Assembly: GCF_030315745.1 (NCBI RefSeq)
Contig: NZ_JASXSH010000002.1
Span: 186,001-250,000, forward strand
Direction: 5' to 3'
From: Gordonia heveisoli
GTDB lineage: Bacteria; Actinomycetota; Actinomycetes; Mycobacteriales; Mycobacteriaceae
DNA: 64,000 bases
This document shows, piece by piece, positions 53,864 through 62,352 of this stretch. The notes under the pieces were generated by a model. The model was not told where the DNA came from, ran no database searches, and was given only the letters and a program-made list of their open reading frames with translations. Position 1 is the stretch's first letter; each line of letters begins with the position of its first letter. Both the position numbers and the translations under genes were made by a program.

Positions 53864-54919
53864 TCAGGAAGCCATCTCGGCGTCGGAGTCGTTCATCGAA
53901 CGCAACGTGTTCATCGCCGGTCGGTCCTCGAGGTACACCTCGGTGGTGTGCGGGGTGAACGAACCGTCCGGTTCCGCGGTGAACTGGGTGAGTCCGACAC
54001 CCGAGTCCGACAGCCCACATCGACGCATCAGGGTTCCGACGATCTGCCTGCTCATCACCCCGAGTTCGATCAGCGGACGGTTGCGGTGGGTACGCACCCC
54101 CAGGTTGACCTGGCCGATGCCCTCCAGACCGTAGCGATCGTAGGTGTCGATCAGCAGGCCGATCTCGACGCCGTAGCCGGGGGCGAACGGCACCGACGAC
54201 AACAGTTCGCGGGTACCGGCGTATTCACCGCCCAGCGGCTGCAGCACCGCGGTGAGATCGGGCTTCTGCGAGGCGAGCAGCGGGCGTGCCACAAGTTCGG
54301 TGACGCGGCCGCCACCGTTGGCGTCCTGGGTATCCCCGGTGCGCAGCGGCCGACGGTAGTAGCCCTTGACGAGCTGAATGTCGGGGTTCACGAGCAGCGG
54401 ACCGAGCATCTTGGGGACGAACATCGGGTCGGGATCGATCAGGTCGGAGTCGACGAAGGCGATGATGTCGCCGGTGGCGACCGCGATCGACCGCCACAGC
54501 ACCTCGCCCTTACCCTTGACGGGTTCGAGTTCGGGCACCGCCTCCTCACGGGAGACGACCTGCGCACCAGCGGCTGTCGCCCGTTCCGCGGTGGCGTCGG
54601 TGGAGCCGGAGTCGAGCACGATCAGTTCGTCGACCAGGGTGCCGACGAGCGGGCGGATCGAGGCGATGACATCGGCGACGGTCTCCTCCTCGTTCAGCGC
54701 GGGCAACACCACCGACACGGTTCGGCCGTCCTTGGCGGCGATGAGTTCGTCGATCGTCCAGTCGGGCTGTTCCCAGGTGTGGGTCGTCGACCAGCGCTGC
54801 TTGCGTCCGGCCGTCTCCGCAGAGGTCGGCCAGATGGCCGTGCGGTCGCGATTGTTGTTTGCGGTCGCCTTGCGGGCGGCGCGGTTGAGCGGTTGGTCTC
54901 GGCGTACCTGTTTGGTCAT
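53864..54919 (-). CDS. gpgS: Glucosyl-3-phosphoglycerate synthase
   Basis: A 351-residue GT81 enzyme that starts MGLP by transferring glucose from a nucleotide sugar to 3-phosphoglycerate. RTVSVVLPALNEEETVADVIASI is the donor-binding N-terminus, AFVDSDLIDPDP is the metal-binding DxD, and GYGVEIGLLIDTYDRYGLEGIGQVNLGVRTHRNRPL carries the acceptor and metal His residues. The N-terminus is about 25 residues longer than in M. tuberculosis. ATG overlaps the folP2 stop by ATGA, the usual folP2-gpgS coupling. Homologous to Rv1208. Confidence 0.95.
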   Translation of the reverse strand: MTKQVRRDQPLNRAARKATANNNRDRTAIWPTSAETAGRKQRWSTTHTWEQPDWTIDELIAAKDGRTVSVVLPALNEEETVADVIASIRPLVGTLVDELIVLDSGSTDATAERATAAGAQVVSREEAVPELEPVKGKGEVLWRSIAVATGDIIAFVDSDLIDPDPMFVPKMLGPLLVNPDIQLVKGYYRRPLRTGDTQDANGGGRVTELVARPLLASQKPDLTAVLQPLGGEYAGTRELLSSVPFAPGYGVEIGLLIDTYDRYGLEGIGQVNLGVRTHRNRPLIELGVMSRQIVGTLMRRCGLSDSGVGLTQFTAEPDGSFTPHTTEVYLEDRPAMNTLRSMNDSDAEMAS

Positions 54920-55848
54920 GCGAGTCCCCTGACTGTTCGGGCGGGAGGTCGTGTTCCCGCTATGGCAGCAACCATGTCGATCGTGCGCCGGGTGGCGGCA
55001 ACCTCGTGAACGCGAAAGATCCGGGCGCCCTGGGCGGCGCTCAGTGCCGTCGCGGCGAGTGTTCCCTCCAGCCGTTGTTCGAGTTCGACACCCAGAGTCT
55101 CCCCCACAAAGTCCTTGTTGCTCAGCGCCATCAGCACTGGCCAGCCGGTATTAACAAGATCTTTTACGTGGCGTAACAAGGTCAGCCCGTGGTGGGTGTT
55201 TTTGCCGAAATCGTGCGTCGGATCGATCACGATGCCGTCACGCGCGACACCTGCTGCCAGGGCACGTTCGGCCGCTGCGGTGACGTCGGCGAGCACATCG
55301 GCGACGACATCGGTGTAGCCGACCCGATGTGGGCGGGTCCGGACGGTCGCCCCGCCGGTGTGCGAGCAGACGATGCCCGCCCCGTGCGCGGCGGCGACCG
55401 CGGACAGGTCGGGGTCGAAACCCGCCCAGGTGTCGTTGATCAGGTCGGCACCGGCCGCGCAGGCGGCATCGGCGACGTCGGCACGCCAGGTGTCCACACT
55501 GATCAGCAGGTCCGGGTAGCTGTCGCGGATCCAGGCGATCATCGGGACCACCCGGGCAGCCTCGGTGACGGCGTCGACCTCGTCGCCCGGGCCGGCCTTG
55601 ACCCCGCCGATGTCGACCAGATCCGCACCCTCGGCGACGACCTGGGCGATGCGGGCCTGCGCGGCTTCGTCGGAGAAGCTCGCACCCCGGTCGTAGAAGG
55701 AGTCGGGGGTGCGGTTGACGATCGCCATCACCAACGCCCGATCGGTCGCCACCGGACGCCCACACAGCGTCGGGGAGATACCGGCATCGGGTCCGATGCC
55801 GGTCTCGGCGTCGGCGTCGAAGCCGGCCACGAGGCCCCTGTCACTCAT
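54916..55848 (-). CDS. folP2: Dihydropteroate synthase-like protein FolP2
   Basis: A 310-residue DHPS-fold protein. MAIVNRTPDSFYDRG replaces the usual GILNVTPDSFSDGG, VDIGGVKAGPGDEV and LISVDTWRADVADAACAAGADLINDTWAG follow, then IDPTHDFGKNTHHGL, and VHEVAATRRTIDMVAAI ends the barrel. M. tuberculosis FolP2 (Rv1207) lacks DHPS activity, so a moonlighting or altered role, linked to gpgS, is likely here too. ATG at 55848 has TACCCT 7 nt upstream. Overlaps gpgS by 4 nt. Confidence 0.93.
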   Translation of the reverse strand: MSDRGLVAGFDADAETGIGPDAGISPTLCGRPVATDRALVMAIVNRTPDSFYDRGASFSDEAAQARIAQVVAEGADLVDIGGVKAGPGDEVDAVTEAARVVPMIAWIRDSYPDLLISVDTWRADVADAACAAGADLINDTWAGFDPDLSAVAAAHGAGIVCSHTGGATVRTRPHRVGYTDVVADVLADVTAAAERALAAGVARDGIVIDPTHDFGKNTHHGLTLLRHVKDLVNTGWPVLMALSNKDFVGETLGVELEQRLEGTLAATALSAAQGARIFRVHEVAATRRTIDMVAAIAGTRPPARTVRGLA

Positions 55849-55855
55849 GCGACCC

Positions 55856-55861
55856 AGGGTA
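55856..55861 (-). promoter_or_regulatory. -10-like TACCCT before folP2
   Basis: TACCCT on the minus strand, 7 nt before the ATG at 55848. It would drive the folP2-gpgS operon. Confidence 0.45.
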
Positions 55862-55910
55862 GGCGACCGCGATGCGGACCAGTCCCAGGGTGGCCCAGCG
55901 GTTGGGGCAC

Positions 55911-55972
55911 TCAGCGCTGTGGGTATTCAGCGCGGTGGGTATTCAGCGCAGGGACACTCAGCCCTTGGGCAC
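55911..55972 (-). repeat. Tandem 15/16-bp repeats copied from the fadD6 3' end
   Basis: Plus-strand units TCAGCGCTGTGGGTAT (55911-55926), TCAGCGCGGTGGGTAT (55927-55942), TCAGCGCAGGGACAC (55943-55957) and TCAGCCCTTGGGCAC (55958-55972). The last is the fadD6 C-terminus; each unit begins with TCA, which is TGA on the minus strand. It repeats the stop codon and last codons of the gene downstream of it. Confidence 0.8.
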
Positions 55973-57736
55973 CCGGGCCGCGGCTACGTCGGCGGCATAG
56001 TCGTCGTAGTAGGCGACATACCCGCCCGCGCGTCCCGCGAGTACCAGCACGGTGTCGTCGGCGGTGTCGGTGTAACCCTCGTCGCGGAGTTCCACCTTGC
56101 GGTTCTTGAAGGTGGACGTCTGTTCCAGATGGTCGACCACCCGGATGAACAGCGGCACGGCGTAGGCAGGCAGCGCGTTGTAGAGGTGTTCGGCGAGCTT
56201 GCGCCCGTCGAGTTCGGCGCCCTCGTGCAGGGTCACCGCGGCCATCCCGGCCTTACCGTCGGTGCCGGGTACCTCTACACCGAAGGCGACCGAACCGGTG
56301 ATCTCGTCCATGCCGTCGAGGCCGGCCTCGACCTCCGTGGTGGCCACGTTCTCGCCCTTCCACCGGAAGGTGTCGCCGAGACGGTCGACGAAGGCGATGT
56401 GACTGAAACCCTGATCGCGCACGAGATCGCCGGAGTTGAACCAGACGTCGCCCTCTTTGAAGGCATCCCGGACGATCTTCTTCTCGGTCTCGGCCGGATC
56501 GGTGTAGCCGTCCACCGGAACCCGATCGTTGACGCCGGTGATGAGCAGACCGGTGCCGCCCCGGCCGACGCGGCGCAACCGTCCGTCGGCACCGCGTTTC
56601 GGTGCGCCGTGCTCGTCGTAATCGACGATCGCGTACGGGAGCGGGCAGAAGCCCGCGGTCCGGCTGGCACCGAAAGCGTTGACGAACACCAGGTTCAGTT
56701 CACTCGCACCGTAGAACTCGACGATCCGGTCGATGCCGAATCTCTGCTGGAACTCGTCCCAGATGTCCGGGCGCATACCGTTGCCGACGATCAGCCGAAC
56801 CGAATGTGCGCGGTCGGTGGGTTTGGGCGGTTGCGCCAGCAGATAGCGGCACAGCTCGCCGATGTAGCAGAAGGCGGTGGCCCGGTTGGCGATCACGTCA
56901 TCCCAGAATCGCGACGCGGAGAACTGTCGGCCGATGGCGATACAGGCACCCGAGGCCAGCACCGACGACAACGACACCGACAGCGCGTTGTTGTGGTAGA
57001 GCGGCAGCGGCACGTACAGGGTGTCGCTGGCCCGCAGCCGAACGGCGAGTCCGCCGATACCCGACATACTGGCCAGCCATCGGTTGTGGCTCATCACGCT
57101 GGCCTTGGGCAGCCCGGTGGTGCCCGAGGTGAAGATGTAGAACGCCTCGGTCGAGGCGGGCAAGGTGGCGGTGATCGCCGGATCGGTCTCCGGCTTACCC
57201 TCGGCGGCGGCGTCGAAGGCGGTGAAGTCGTAGACGTGGGCGGGCAGTATCTGGCCAGGGATCGAGTCGAAGGCCTCGGCGCAGTCGGGGTCGTGGACCA
57301 GCACCCGCGCGCCGAGCAGCTTGACGCTGTGTTCGAGGACGCCGCCCCGCTGGTTGTAGTTGAGCATGCCCGCGATGGCGCCGATCTTCACCGTGGCGAG
57401 CATCAGCAACAGATCGGTCGGACAGTTCTTGGACAGGATCGCGACCACGTCGCCCTTGCCGACCCCGTCGGCGGCCAGTGTCGCCGCATAACGGTTGACC
57501 CTGCGGTTGGCCTCCCCGTAGGTCATCGACTTGCCTTCGAACCGAAGGAACGGACGATCGGGATGTGCGGCGGCGTGCTGGGCGAAGATGCGGCCGATGG
57601 TCCTCTTCGCCTCCGGCGGGCGGCGGAGCATGCCCGGCGCGTGCCGCAACATCAGCGGCGCCTGCGGCGCCATCTTGATCACGCCCTTGAGCAGATCGGT
57701 GATTCCGACAACCGATTTGGTGCCCGATGAGGCCAT
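55958..57736 (-). CDS. fadD6: Fatty-acid-CoA ligase FadD6
   Basis: A 592-residue ANL-superfamily enzyme that activates long-chain fatty acids to acyl-CoA. The P-loop motif is FYIFTSGTTGLPKASVMSHNRW, the aromatic motif VEFYGASELNLVFVNAFG, and the FNSGDLVRDQGFSHIAFVDRLGDTFRWKGENVATTEVEAGL core holds the hinge Asp/Arg region; a catalytic Lys lies in the TSTFKNRKVELRDEGYT tail. ATG at 57736 has a purine-rich GAGAGCGAG upstream; a reading to 57799 lacks support. Its tail is repeated downstream. Confidence 0.93.
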   Translation of the reverse strand: MASSGTKSVVGITDLLKGVIKMAPQAPLMLRHAPGMLRRPPEAKRTIGRIFAQHAAAHPDRPFLRFEGKSMTYGEANRRVNRYAATLAADGVGKGDVVAILSKNCPTDLLLMLATVKIGAIAGMLNYNQRGGVLEHSVKLLGARVLVHDPDCAEAFDSIPGQILPAHVYDFTAFDAAAEGKPETDPAITATLPASTEAFYIFTSGTTGLPKASVMSHNRWLASMSGIGGLAVRLRASDTLYVPLPLYHNNALSVSLSSVLASGACIAIGRQFSASRFWDDVIANRATAFCYIGELCRYLLAQPPKPTDRAHSVRLIVGNGMRPDIWDEFQQRFGIDRIVEFYGASELNLVFVNAFGASRTAGFCPLPYAIVDYDEHGAPKRGADGRLRRVGRGGTGLLITGVNDRVPVDGYTDPAETEKKIVRDAFKEGDVWFNSGDLVRDQGFSHIAFVDRLGDTFRWKGENVATTEVEAGLDGMDEITGSVAFGVEVPGTDGKAGMAAVTLHEGAELDGRKLAEHLYNALPAYAVPLFIRVVDHLEQTSTFKNRKVELRDEGYTDTADDTVLVLAGRAGGYVAYYDDYAADVAAARVPKG

Positions 57737-57855
57737 CACGTGTCTCGCTCTCTGACGCAGGAAGCGGGTGAATGAATTACCGTGCGCGAACTCATACAAC
57801 GCGCGTTGACGAAGTATGCCCTATCTTACCGACCAGTAGGAAATGTGGGTCACAG

Positions 57856-58413
57856 TCACCCGACGCCCTCGGCCGCATCGCCTGGGCCGATCAGTGCCAG
57901 GGCCGCATCGACCGATCCGACGACCAGCAGGCGGTCCAGCGACCGTCGGCTCACGAACCCGCGGGTCGACAGGTCCTCGAGCCACCCCCGCAGCGGCGCG
58001 TAGAAGTCGAACGGGTCGAGTAGCACCACCGGTTTGTCGTGCATCCCAAGGTATCCGCCGGTCCAGGTCTCGAAGAGTTCCTCCAGCGTCCCGATCCCAC
58101 CCGGCAGGGTGATGAAGGCGTCGGCGCGGTCGTCCATGATCTGCTTGCGCTGCCGCATGGTCTCGGTGACAACGAGTTCGTCGGCATCCAGATCGGCCAC
58201 CTCACGGGCCATCAAGGCCCGCGGGATCACCCCGACGGTCCGACCGCCGGCCGCGCGCGCGGCGACGGCGAGCGCACCCATCATCGAGATGTTGCCGCCG
58301 CCGGACACGGTCACATGACCGCCCCGCGCGAGCGCCGTGCCGAGGTCGGCAGCGAGGTCGATGTAGCGCTGCTCAACCGGCCCCGACGCACAGTAGACGC
58401 AGACCGCGCTCAT
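57856..58413 (-). CDS. LOG family protein, short form (TIGR00730-type)
   Basis: A 185-residue Rossmann-fold LOG protein: VCVYCASGPVEQRYIDLAADLGTALARGGHVTVSGGGNISMMGALA and the PGGxGTxxE motif FITLPGGIGTLEELFETWTGGYLG (about 110-133) are intact. The family hydrolyses cytokinin-type nucleotides (phosphoribohydrolase); M. tuberculosis Rv1205 is an example. The ATG at 58413 overlaps the upstream LOG gene by ATGA, so the two paralogues form one unit. Confidence 0.9.
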   Translation of the reverse strand: MSAVCVYCASGPVEQRYIDLAADLGTALARGGHVTVSGGGNISMMGALAVAARAAGGRTVGVIPRALMAREVADLDADELVVTETMRQRKQIMDDRADAFITLPGGIGTLEELFETWTGGYLGMHDKPVVLLDPFDFYAPLRGWLEDLSTRGFVSRRSLDRLLVVGSVDAALALIGPGDAAEGVG

Positions 58414-59267
58414 GGTTTGACAGATCCGCTGCCGGCCCGGCCCGCGCGCGCCGCGTCGATGATCTCGACGACCTCCGCGGGATCGTCGACGATATGCAAC
58501 AGATCGAGATCCTCGGCGGCGATCATCCCCTTGTCCAGCAGCACGGTCCGCATCCAGTCGACCAGTCCGCCCCAATGCGCCGAACCGACCAACACGATCG
58601 GGAAGCGCACCACCTTCTTGGTCTGCACCAGGGTCAGCGCCTCGAACATCTCGTCGAGGGTGCCGAAACCGCCGGGCAGACAGACGAAGGCCTGCGCGTA
58701 CTTGACGAACATCGTCTTGCGGACGAAGAAGTAGCGGAAGTTCATGCCGAGGTCGACCCACGGATTCAGGTGCTGCTCGAAGGGCAATTCGATATTGAGC
58801 CCGATCGAGGTGGCCCCCGCTTCGGAAGCACCCTGATTGGCCGCCTCCATCGCACCTGGTCCGCCACCGGTGATCACCGCATAGCCCGCCTCACCGAGGA
58901 CCCGTCCCACCTCGACACCCAGCTCGTAGTCGGCGGTGCCGGGCGCGCTGCGCGCCGACCCGAACACCGTGACCGCCTCGGCGACATCGCTCATCGCGTC
59001 GAAACCGGCGACGAATTCGGACTGGATGCGCAGCACCCGCCAGGCGTCGCGGGTGGTGCGTTCGGCGCGAAGGCCGGTGTCGCGCGGATCGATCCACTCC
59101 AGCAGCCGCCGATCGGTGGTCTTGACGTCGTCGGTGTCCCGGCGGACCCGCATCGGCCCGATATAGCGGGTGTACTGGCTTTCCTCGTCCACGATGGTCG
59201 TCTCCCCGATCGAGACCTCCTCGGCGGGAGCCGGCGGAACATGATGGGCTTCTGGGGTGCTGGGCAT
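58410..59267 (-). CDS. LOG family protein, long form
   Basis: A 285-residue LOG relative with an about 90-residue N-terminal extension (YTRYIGPMRVRRDTDDVKTTDRRLLEWIDPRDTGLRAERTTRDAWRVLRIQSEFVAGF). The core has VFGSARSAPGTADYELGVEVGRVLGEAGYAVITGGGPGAMEAANQGA and VCLPGGFGTLDEMFEALTLVQTKK. The extension type is found near dapE in other Mycobacteriales. ATG at 59267 is chosen because TAGCGT ends 7 nt upstream; 59300 is an alternative ATG. A nucleotide monophosphate hydrolase role is inferred. Confidence 0.87.
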   Translation of the reverse strand: MPSTPEAHHVPPAPAEEVSIGETTIVDEESQYTRYIGPMRVRRDTDDVKTTDRRLLEWIDPRDTGLRAERTTRDAWRVLRIQSEFVAGFDAMSDVAEAVTVFGSARSAPGTADYELGVEVGRVLGEAGYAVITGGGPGAMEAANQGASEAGATSIGLNIELPFEQHLNPWVDLGMNFRYFFVRKTMFVKYAQAFVCLPGGFGTLDEMFEALTLVQTKKVVRFPIVLVGSAHWGGLVDWMRTVLLDKGMIAAEDLDLLHIVDDPAEVVEIIDAARAGRAGSGSVKP

Positions 59268-59274
59268 GACGGCC

Positions 59275-59280
59275 ACGCTA
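59275..59280 (-). promoter_or_regulatory. -10-like TAGCGT before the long LOG gene
   Basis: TAGCGT on the minus strand, 7 nt before the ATG at 59267. Confidence 0.45.
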
Positions 59281-59317
59281 GCAAGCGCCGACGACGCCAC
59301 GCGCCCGTCGCCACACC

Positions 59318-60415
59318 TCAGGACAGGTAGGTGCGCAGAATCTCGGTCACCTCGCGGATCTGGGCGACCGGTACCCGTTCATCGACCCGATGGGCCAGGT
59401 TCGGATCCCCCGGCCCCAGGTTGACCGCCGGGATCCCGAGTGCGGAGAAGCGTGACACGTCCGTCCAGCCGTATTTGGCGCGGAAGCGACCGTCGGCGGC
59501 CGCCACGAGTGCGGCCGCGGCCGGATGCGCCAGGCCCGGTAGCGCACCCGACGCCGAGTCGGTCACCTCGAAACCGAGGGTCCCGTCGGCCAGATGATCG
59601 GCGAAGACCTCGCGTACATGGTCGATCGCCTGCTGCTCCGACCGGTCCGGGGCGAACCGGAAGTTGACGTCGACGTGGGCGGCATCGGGGATGACATTGC
59701 CGGCCACCCCACCGCCGACACCGACCGCCGACAACCCCTCCCGGTACTCGCAGCCGTCGATGTCCACCCGCCGTGGGGTGTAGGCGGCCAGTGTGGTCAG
59801 CACCGCACCCAGCTTGTGAATCGCGTTGTCCCCCATCCATGCCCGCGCCGAGTGGGCGCGTGTCCCGGTGGTGCTCAACCGGATCCGCGCGGTGCCCTGA
59901 CAGCCCGCCTCGATCTGTCCGGCGGTCGGTTCACCCAGGATCGCCACGTCCCCGCGCAACCACTCGGGTAGCTCCCGTTCGATGAACCCGAGGCCGTTGT
60001 ACCGCGCGGCGATCTCCTCGCAGTCGTAGAAGACCAGCGTCAGGTCATGGGCCGGCTCGGCGAGGGTCGCAGCCAGATGGAGGAAGACCGCATCCCCCGA
60101 TTTCATGTCGACGGTGCCGCAGCCGTGCAGGACATCACCTTCGGGGCCGGCAGGTTCACGACGATGCGGCAGGTTGCCCGCGACCGGCACGGTGTCGAGG
60201 TGCCCGGCCAGGATGACCCGCTGTGCGCGACCGAGATGTGTGCGGGCGAGCACCCGATTGCCGTGGCGGAGGACCTCGAAGTTCGGCGCCTGCGCGCGCA
60301 ACGCCAGCTCGACGGCGTCGGCGATGGCCGCCTCGTGATGGGATTCGCTCTCGATATCGACGAGGGCGGCGGTGAGATCGACGGGATCGGCGGTCAGATC
60401 GAGAGCAGACGGCAT
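59318..60415 (-). CDS. dapE: Succinyl-diaminopimelate desuccinylase
   Basis: A 365-residue M20 peptidase-family enzyme. Metal ligands are in [11 protein letters not shown] (His), [10 protein letters not shown] (bridging Asp), [16 protein letters not shown] (catalytic and metal Glu) and [16 protein letters not shown], with the C-terminal [14 protein letters not shown] His. It removes succinate from N-succinyl-LL-diaminopimelate, the step after DapD and DapC in this window. ATG at 60415 has TACGGT 6 nt upstream; an opening to 60502 is rejected. Homologous to Rv1202. Confidence 0.94.
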   Translation of the reverse strand: MPSALDLTADPVDLTAALVDIESESHHEAAIADAVELALRAQAPNFEVLRHGNRVLARTHLGRAQRVILAGHLDTVPVAGNLPHRREPAGPEGDVLHGCGTVDMKSGDAVFLHLAATLAEPAHDLTLVFYDCEEIAARYNGLGFIERELPEWLRGDVAILGEPTAGQIEAGCQGTARIRLSTTGTRAHSARAWMGDNAIHKLGAVLTTLAAYTPRRVDIDGCEYREGLSAVGVGGGVAGNVIPDAAHVDVNFRFAPDRSEQQAIDHVREVFADHLADGTLGFEVTDSASGALPGLAHPAAAALVAAADGRFRAKYGWTDVSRFSALGIPAVNLGPGDPNLAHRVDERVPVAQIREVTEILRTYLS

Positions 60416-60421
60416 GGTCTC

Positions 60422-60427
60422 ACCGTA
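60422..60427 (-). promoter_or_regulatory. -10-like TACGGT before dapE
   Basis: TACGGT on the minus strand, 6 nt before the ATG at 60415. Confidence 0.45.
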
Positions 60428-60450
60428 GTCCGGTGTCGGCGCCCCGCGGA

Positions 60451-61047
60451 TCAGGCGGGTTCGAGCGACGCGGCCCCGAAGGAGACGCTGAAGCGCACAC
60501 ACCAGAGGAAGACCGCCGGATACTTCGCGAGGTCGACGTCGGCCGGGATCATGTACACCTGATTGCCCTTGTTGCCCTTGATCTCACCGAGGTCGACGTT
60601 GTCTGCGTTGGCGGCCTTGCGCCACCCACCCACTCCCCCGACCACTGCGCCGTCGGACAGATAGACGTGGACGTCGGGGCCGGTCGTCGTATCCAGATCG
60701 GCGATCGCCAAGATCCGGGTCCCGTCGGGCCGCTCGATGATCGACGCCGAACCCGAGGTGTCGTGCTCGTGGCTGATGAATTTTCCGGTCGACAGCAGCA
60801 CGGGCTGTCCGGGCGGCACCGGAGCACCGGGTGACGGGGCGGTCACCGCGACCGGGATCTCGTCGTCGACCACGGTGTCGACGAAGATCAGCCAGGGCTG
60901 GAACAGATATGCGCCGACCGACAGCGCGATCACGACGACTGCGGTCACGCCACCGAGAATCCATCGTCGGCGCCGTTTACGTCGCGCCGGCGACAGCTGT
61001 GTGGACGTCGCCTGCGTGGGCGGATCCTGCCGGCCGAGATCGGACAT
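60451..61047 (-). CDS. DM13-domain membrane-anchored protein
   Basis: A 198-residue protein. Basic residues (ARRKRRRRW) lead into one membrane helix ([20 protein letters not shown], about 30-49). The exported domain, [46 protein letters not shown] to the end, fits DM13, an electron-transfer-like domain in which a Cys ([13 protein letters not shown] near 183) is conserved. No redox partner is known here. ATG at 61047 has TACCGT 6 nt upstream. Confidence 0.85.
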   Translation of the reverse strand: MSDLGRQDPPTQATSTQLSPARRKRRRRWILGGVTAVVVIALSVGAYLFQPWLIFVDTVVDDEIPVAVTAPSPGAPVPPGQPVLLSTGKFISHEHDTSGSASIIERPDGTRILAIADLDTTTGPDVHVYLSDGAVVGGVGGWRKAANADNVDLGEIKGNKGNQVYMIPADVDLAKYPAVFLWCVRFSVSFGAASLEPA

Positions 61048-61053
61048 ACCGCC

Positions 61054-61059
61054 ACGGTA
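61054..61059 (-). promoter_or_regulatory. -10-like TACCGT before the DM13 gene
   Basis: TACCGT on the minus strand, 6 nt before the ATG at 61047. Confidence 0.4.
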
Positions 61060-61182
61060 GAGACGCGACAGCCGCCTGACCAGAGGTGTGGCCCGAATGT
61101 ATGACGCCCCGCAATCGCGACGATCTCATCCCGTGTCCGATTCGTTCATGACGACGGTCGGGCGATCGTGTTGGCTGGATCC

Positions 61183-61599
61183 ATGAGCATCCCCGATCCG
61201 GCCGCATCGGCCACGCCGCGTCCCAACGCCCTCTCGATCGTCGTCGCCGATATGGCGGCAGCGCTCGCCTTCTATCGGCGCTGCGGGCTGACCTTCGACG
61301 ACGGTGCCGAATCCGCACCGCACGCACAGGCCCAGGTCGGCGATTTCGCGATCATGTTCGACACCCAGGAGGTGGCGCGGTCCATCGACCCCGAATGGAC
61401 GCCGGGGACCGGTGGCCCGCAGATGTCGCTCGCATTCGCCTGTACCGATCCGGCCGCCGTCGACGCCATCCACGCCGACCTCGTCGCGGCCGGATACCAG
61501 TCGGAACTCAAACCTTTCGATGCCTTCTGGGGGCAGCGGTATGCCAAGGTGCGCGACCCGGACAACAACACCGTCGACTTCTACAGTGCGCTGACGTGA
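61183..61599 (+). CDS. VOC family (glyoxalase/bleomycin-resistance-like) protein
   Basis: A 138-residue protein. The beta-alpha-beta-beta-beta halves of the VOC fold are visible: PNALSIVVADMAAALAFYRRCGL with a C-terminal WGQRYAKVRDPDNNTVDFY, including the usual metal-type Glu position replaced by Asp. Substrate unknown. ATG at 61183 is chosen; GTG at 61168 and TTG at 61171 are in-frame alternatives. Its last 19 bp overlap the convergent AraC-type gene. Confidence 0.8.
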   Translation: MSIPDPAASATPRPNALSIVVADMAAALAFYRRCGLTFDDGAESAPHAQAQVGDFAIMFDTQEVARSIDPEWTPGTGGPQMSLAFACTDPAAVDAIHADLVAAGYQSELKPFDAFWGQRYAKVRDPDNNTVDFYSALT

Positions 61600-62324
61600 G
61601 TCCCAGCGGCGTGTGAGGACGGCGCACGACCGGTGAGGGCGCGCACTTCGCGATACATATGCGCGTAGTCGGCATAGCCGCACCGCGCCGCAACGTCGCT
61701 GAGCGAACCCGCCCCGGGCGTCGAAAGCAGGGCAGTCACCGACCGCATTCGCAGGATGCGGCCCAGCGTCTTCGGGCCATAGCCGAAGTACCGCAACGAC
61801 TGTCGATGCAACGACCGCTCCGTCATGCCGACCGTGCGGGCGCAGTCGGCAACCGACGTCCCGGCCCGCAGCGCGTCGACCGCAACCCCCACCCATTCCG
61901 GTGTCACCCCGCGCGTATGGGCGGCACACCAGCGTTCCAGGTCGGCACCGGGGGTCGGCGACTCATGCAGCCGCTCGGCGAGCCGCTCGATCTCGTTGCC
62001 CGTCCAGATGTCGCGGGCGGGCACCCGGACGTCGCGGAGGTCGGCCGCCGAGACGCCCAGTACCGCGGGCGCACAACCGGGATCGAAGCGGATCCCGGTG
62101 ACCGTCGCAGTGGTGTCGGTCGCCGCAAGGTTCGCGACGGTGTCGGGACCGGCCACCAGAAGTGTCCGCCCGGTCCAGATCAGGTCCATACACCCGTCGG
62201 GATCGATACTCGAGCCACCGGCCTGCCGTTCGACCCGCCAGATCGTCGCAGGCAGCACCGCTGCCCGGACCTCACGGTAGGGCTGAGGCGGGTTCGCGCC
62301 GGAGTCGGCCGTCACCTGTTCCAC
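61581..62324 (-). CDS. AraC-family regulator
   Basis: A 247-residue regulator. The C-terminal helix-turn-helix pair is visible: TSVADCARTVGMTERSLHRQSLRYFGYGPKTLGRILRM and SLSDVAARCGYADYAHMYREVRALTGRAPSS, with the N-terminal DPDGCMDLIWTGRTLLVAGPDT region of the DUF6597 type. Ligand and target unknown; the neighbouring VOC gene is a candidate but they are convergent. The GTG start has GAGGAATA just before it. Divergent from dapD. Confidence 0.85.
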   Translation of the reverse strand: MEQVTADSGANPPQPYREVRAAVLPATIWRVERQAGGSSIDPDGCMDLIWTGRTLLVAGPDTVANLAATDTTATVTGIRFDPGCAPAVLGVSAADLRDVRVPARDIWTGNEIERLAERLHESPTPGADLERWCAAHTRGVTPEWVGVAVDALRAGTSVADCARTVGMTERSLHRQSLRYFGYGPKTLGRILRMRSVTALLSTPGAGSLSDVAARCGYADYAHMYREVRALTGRAPSSHAAGTHVSAL

Positions 62325-62338
62325 TATTCCTCATCGCC

Positions 62339-62344
62339 TAGACT
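62339..62344 (+). promoter_or_regulatory. -10-like TAGACT before dapD
   Basis: TAGACT ends 8 nt before the GTG at 62353. Confidence 0.4.
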
Positions 62345-62352
62345 GACGTCCC

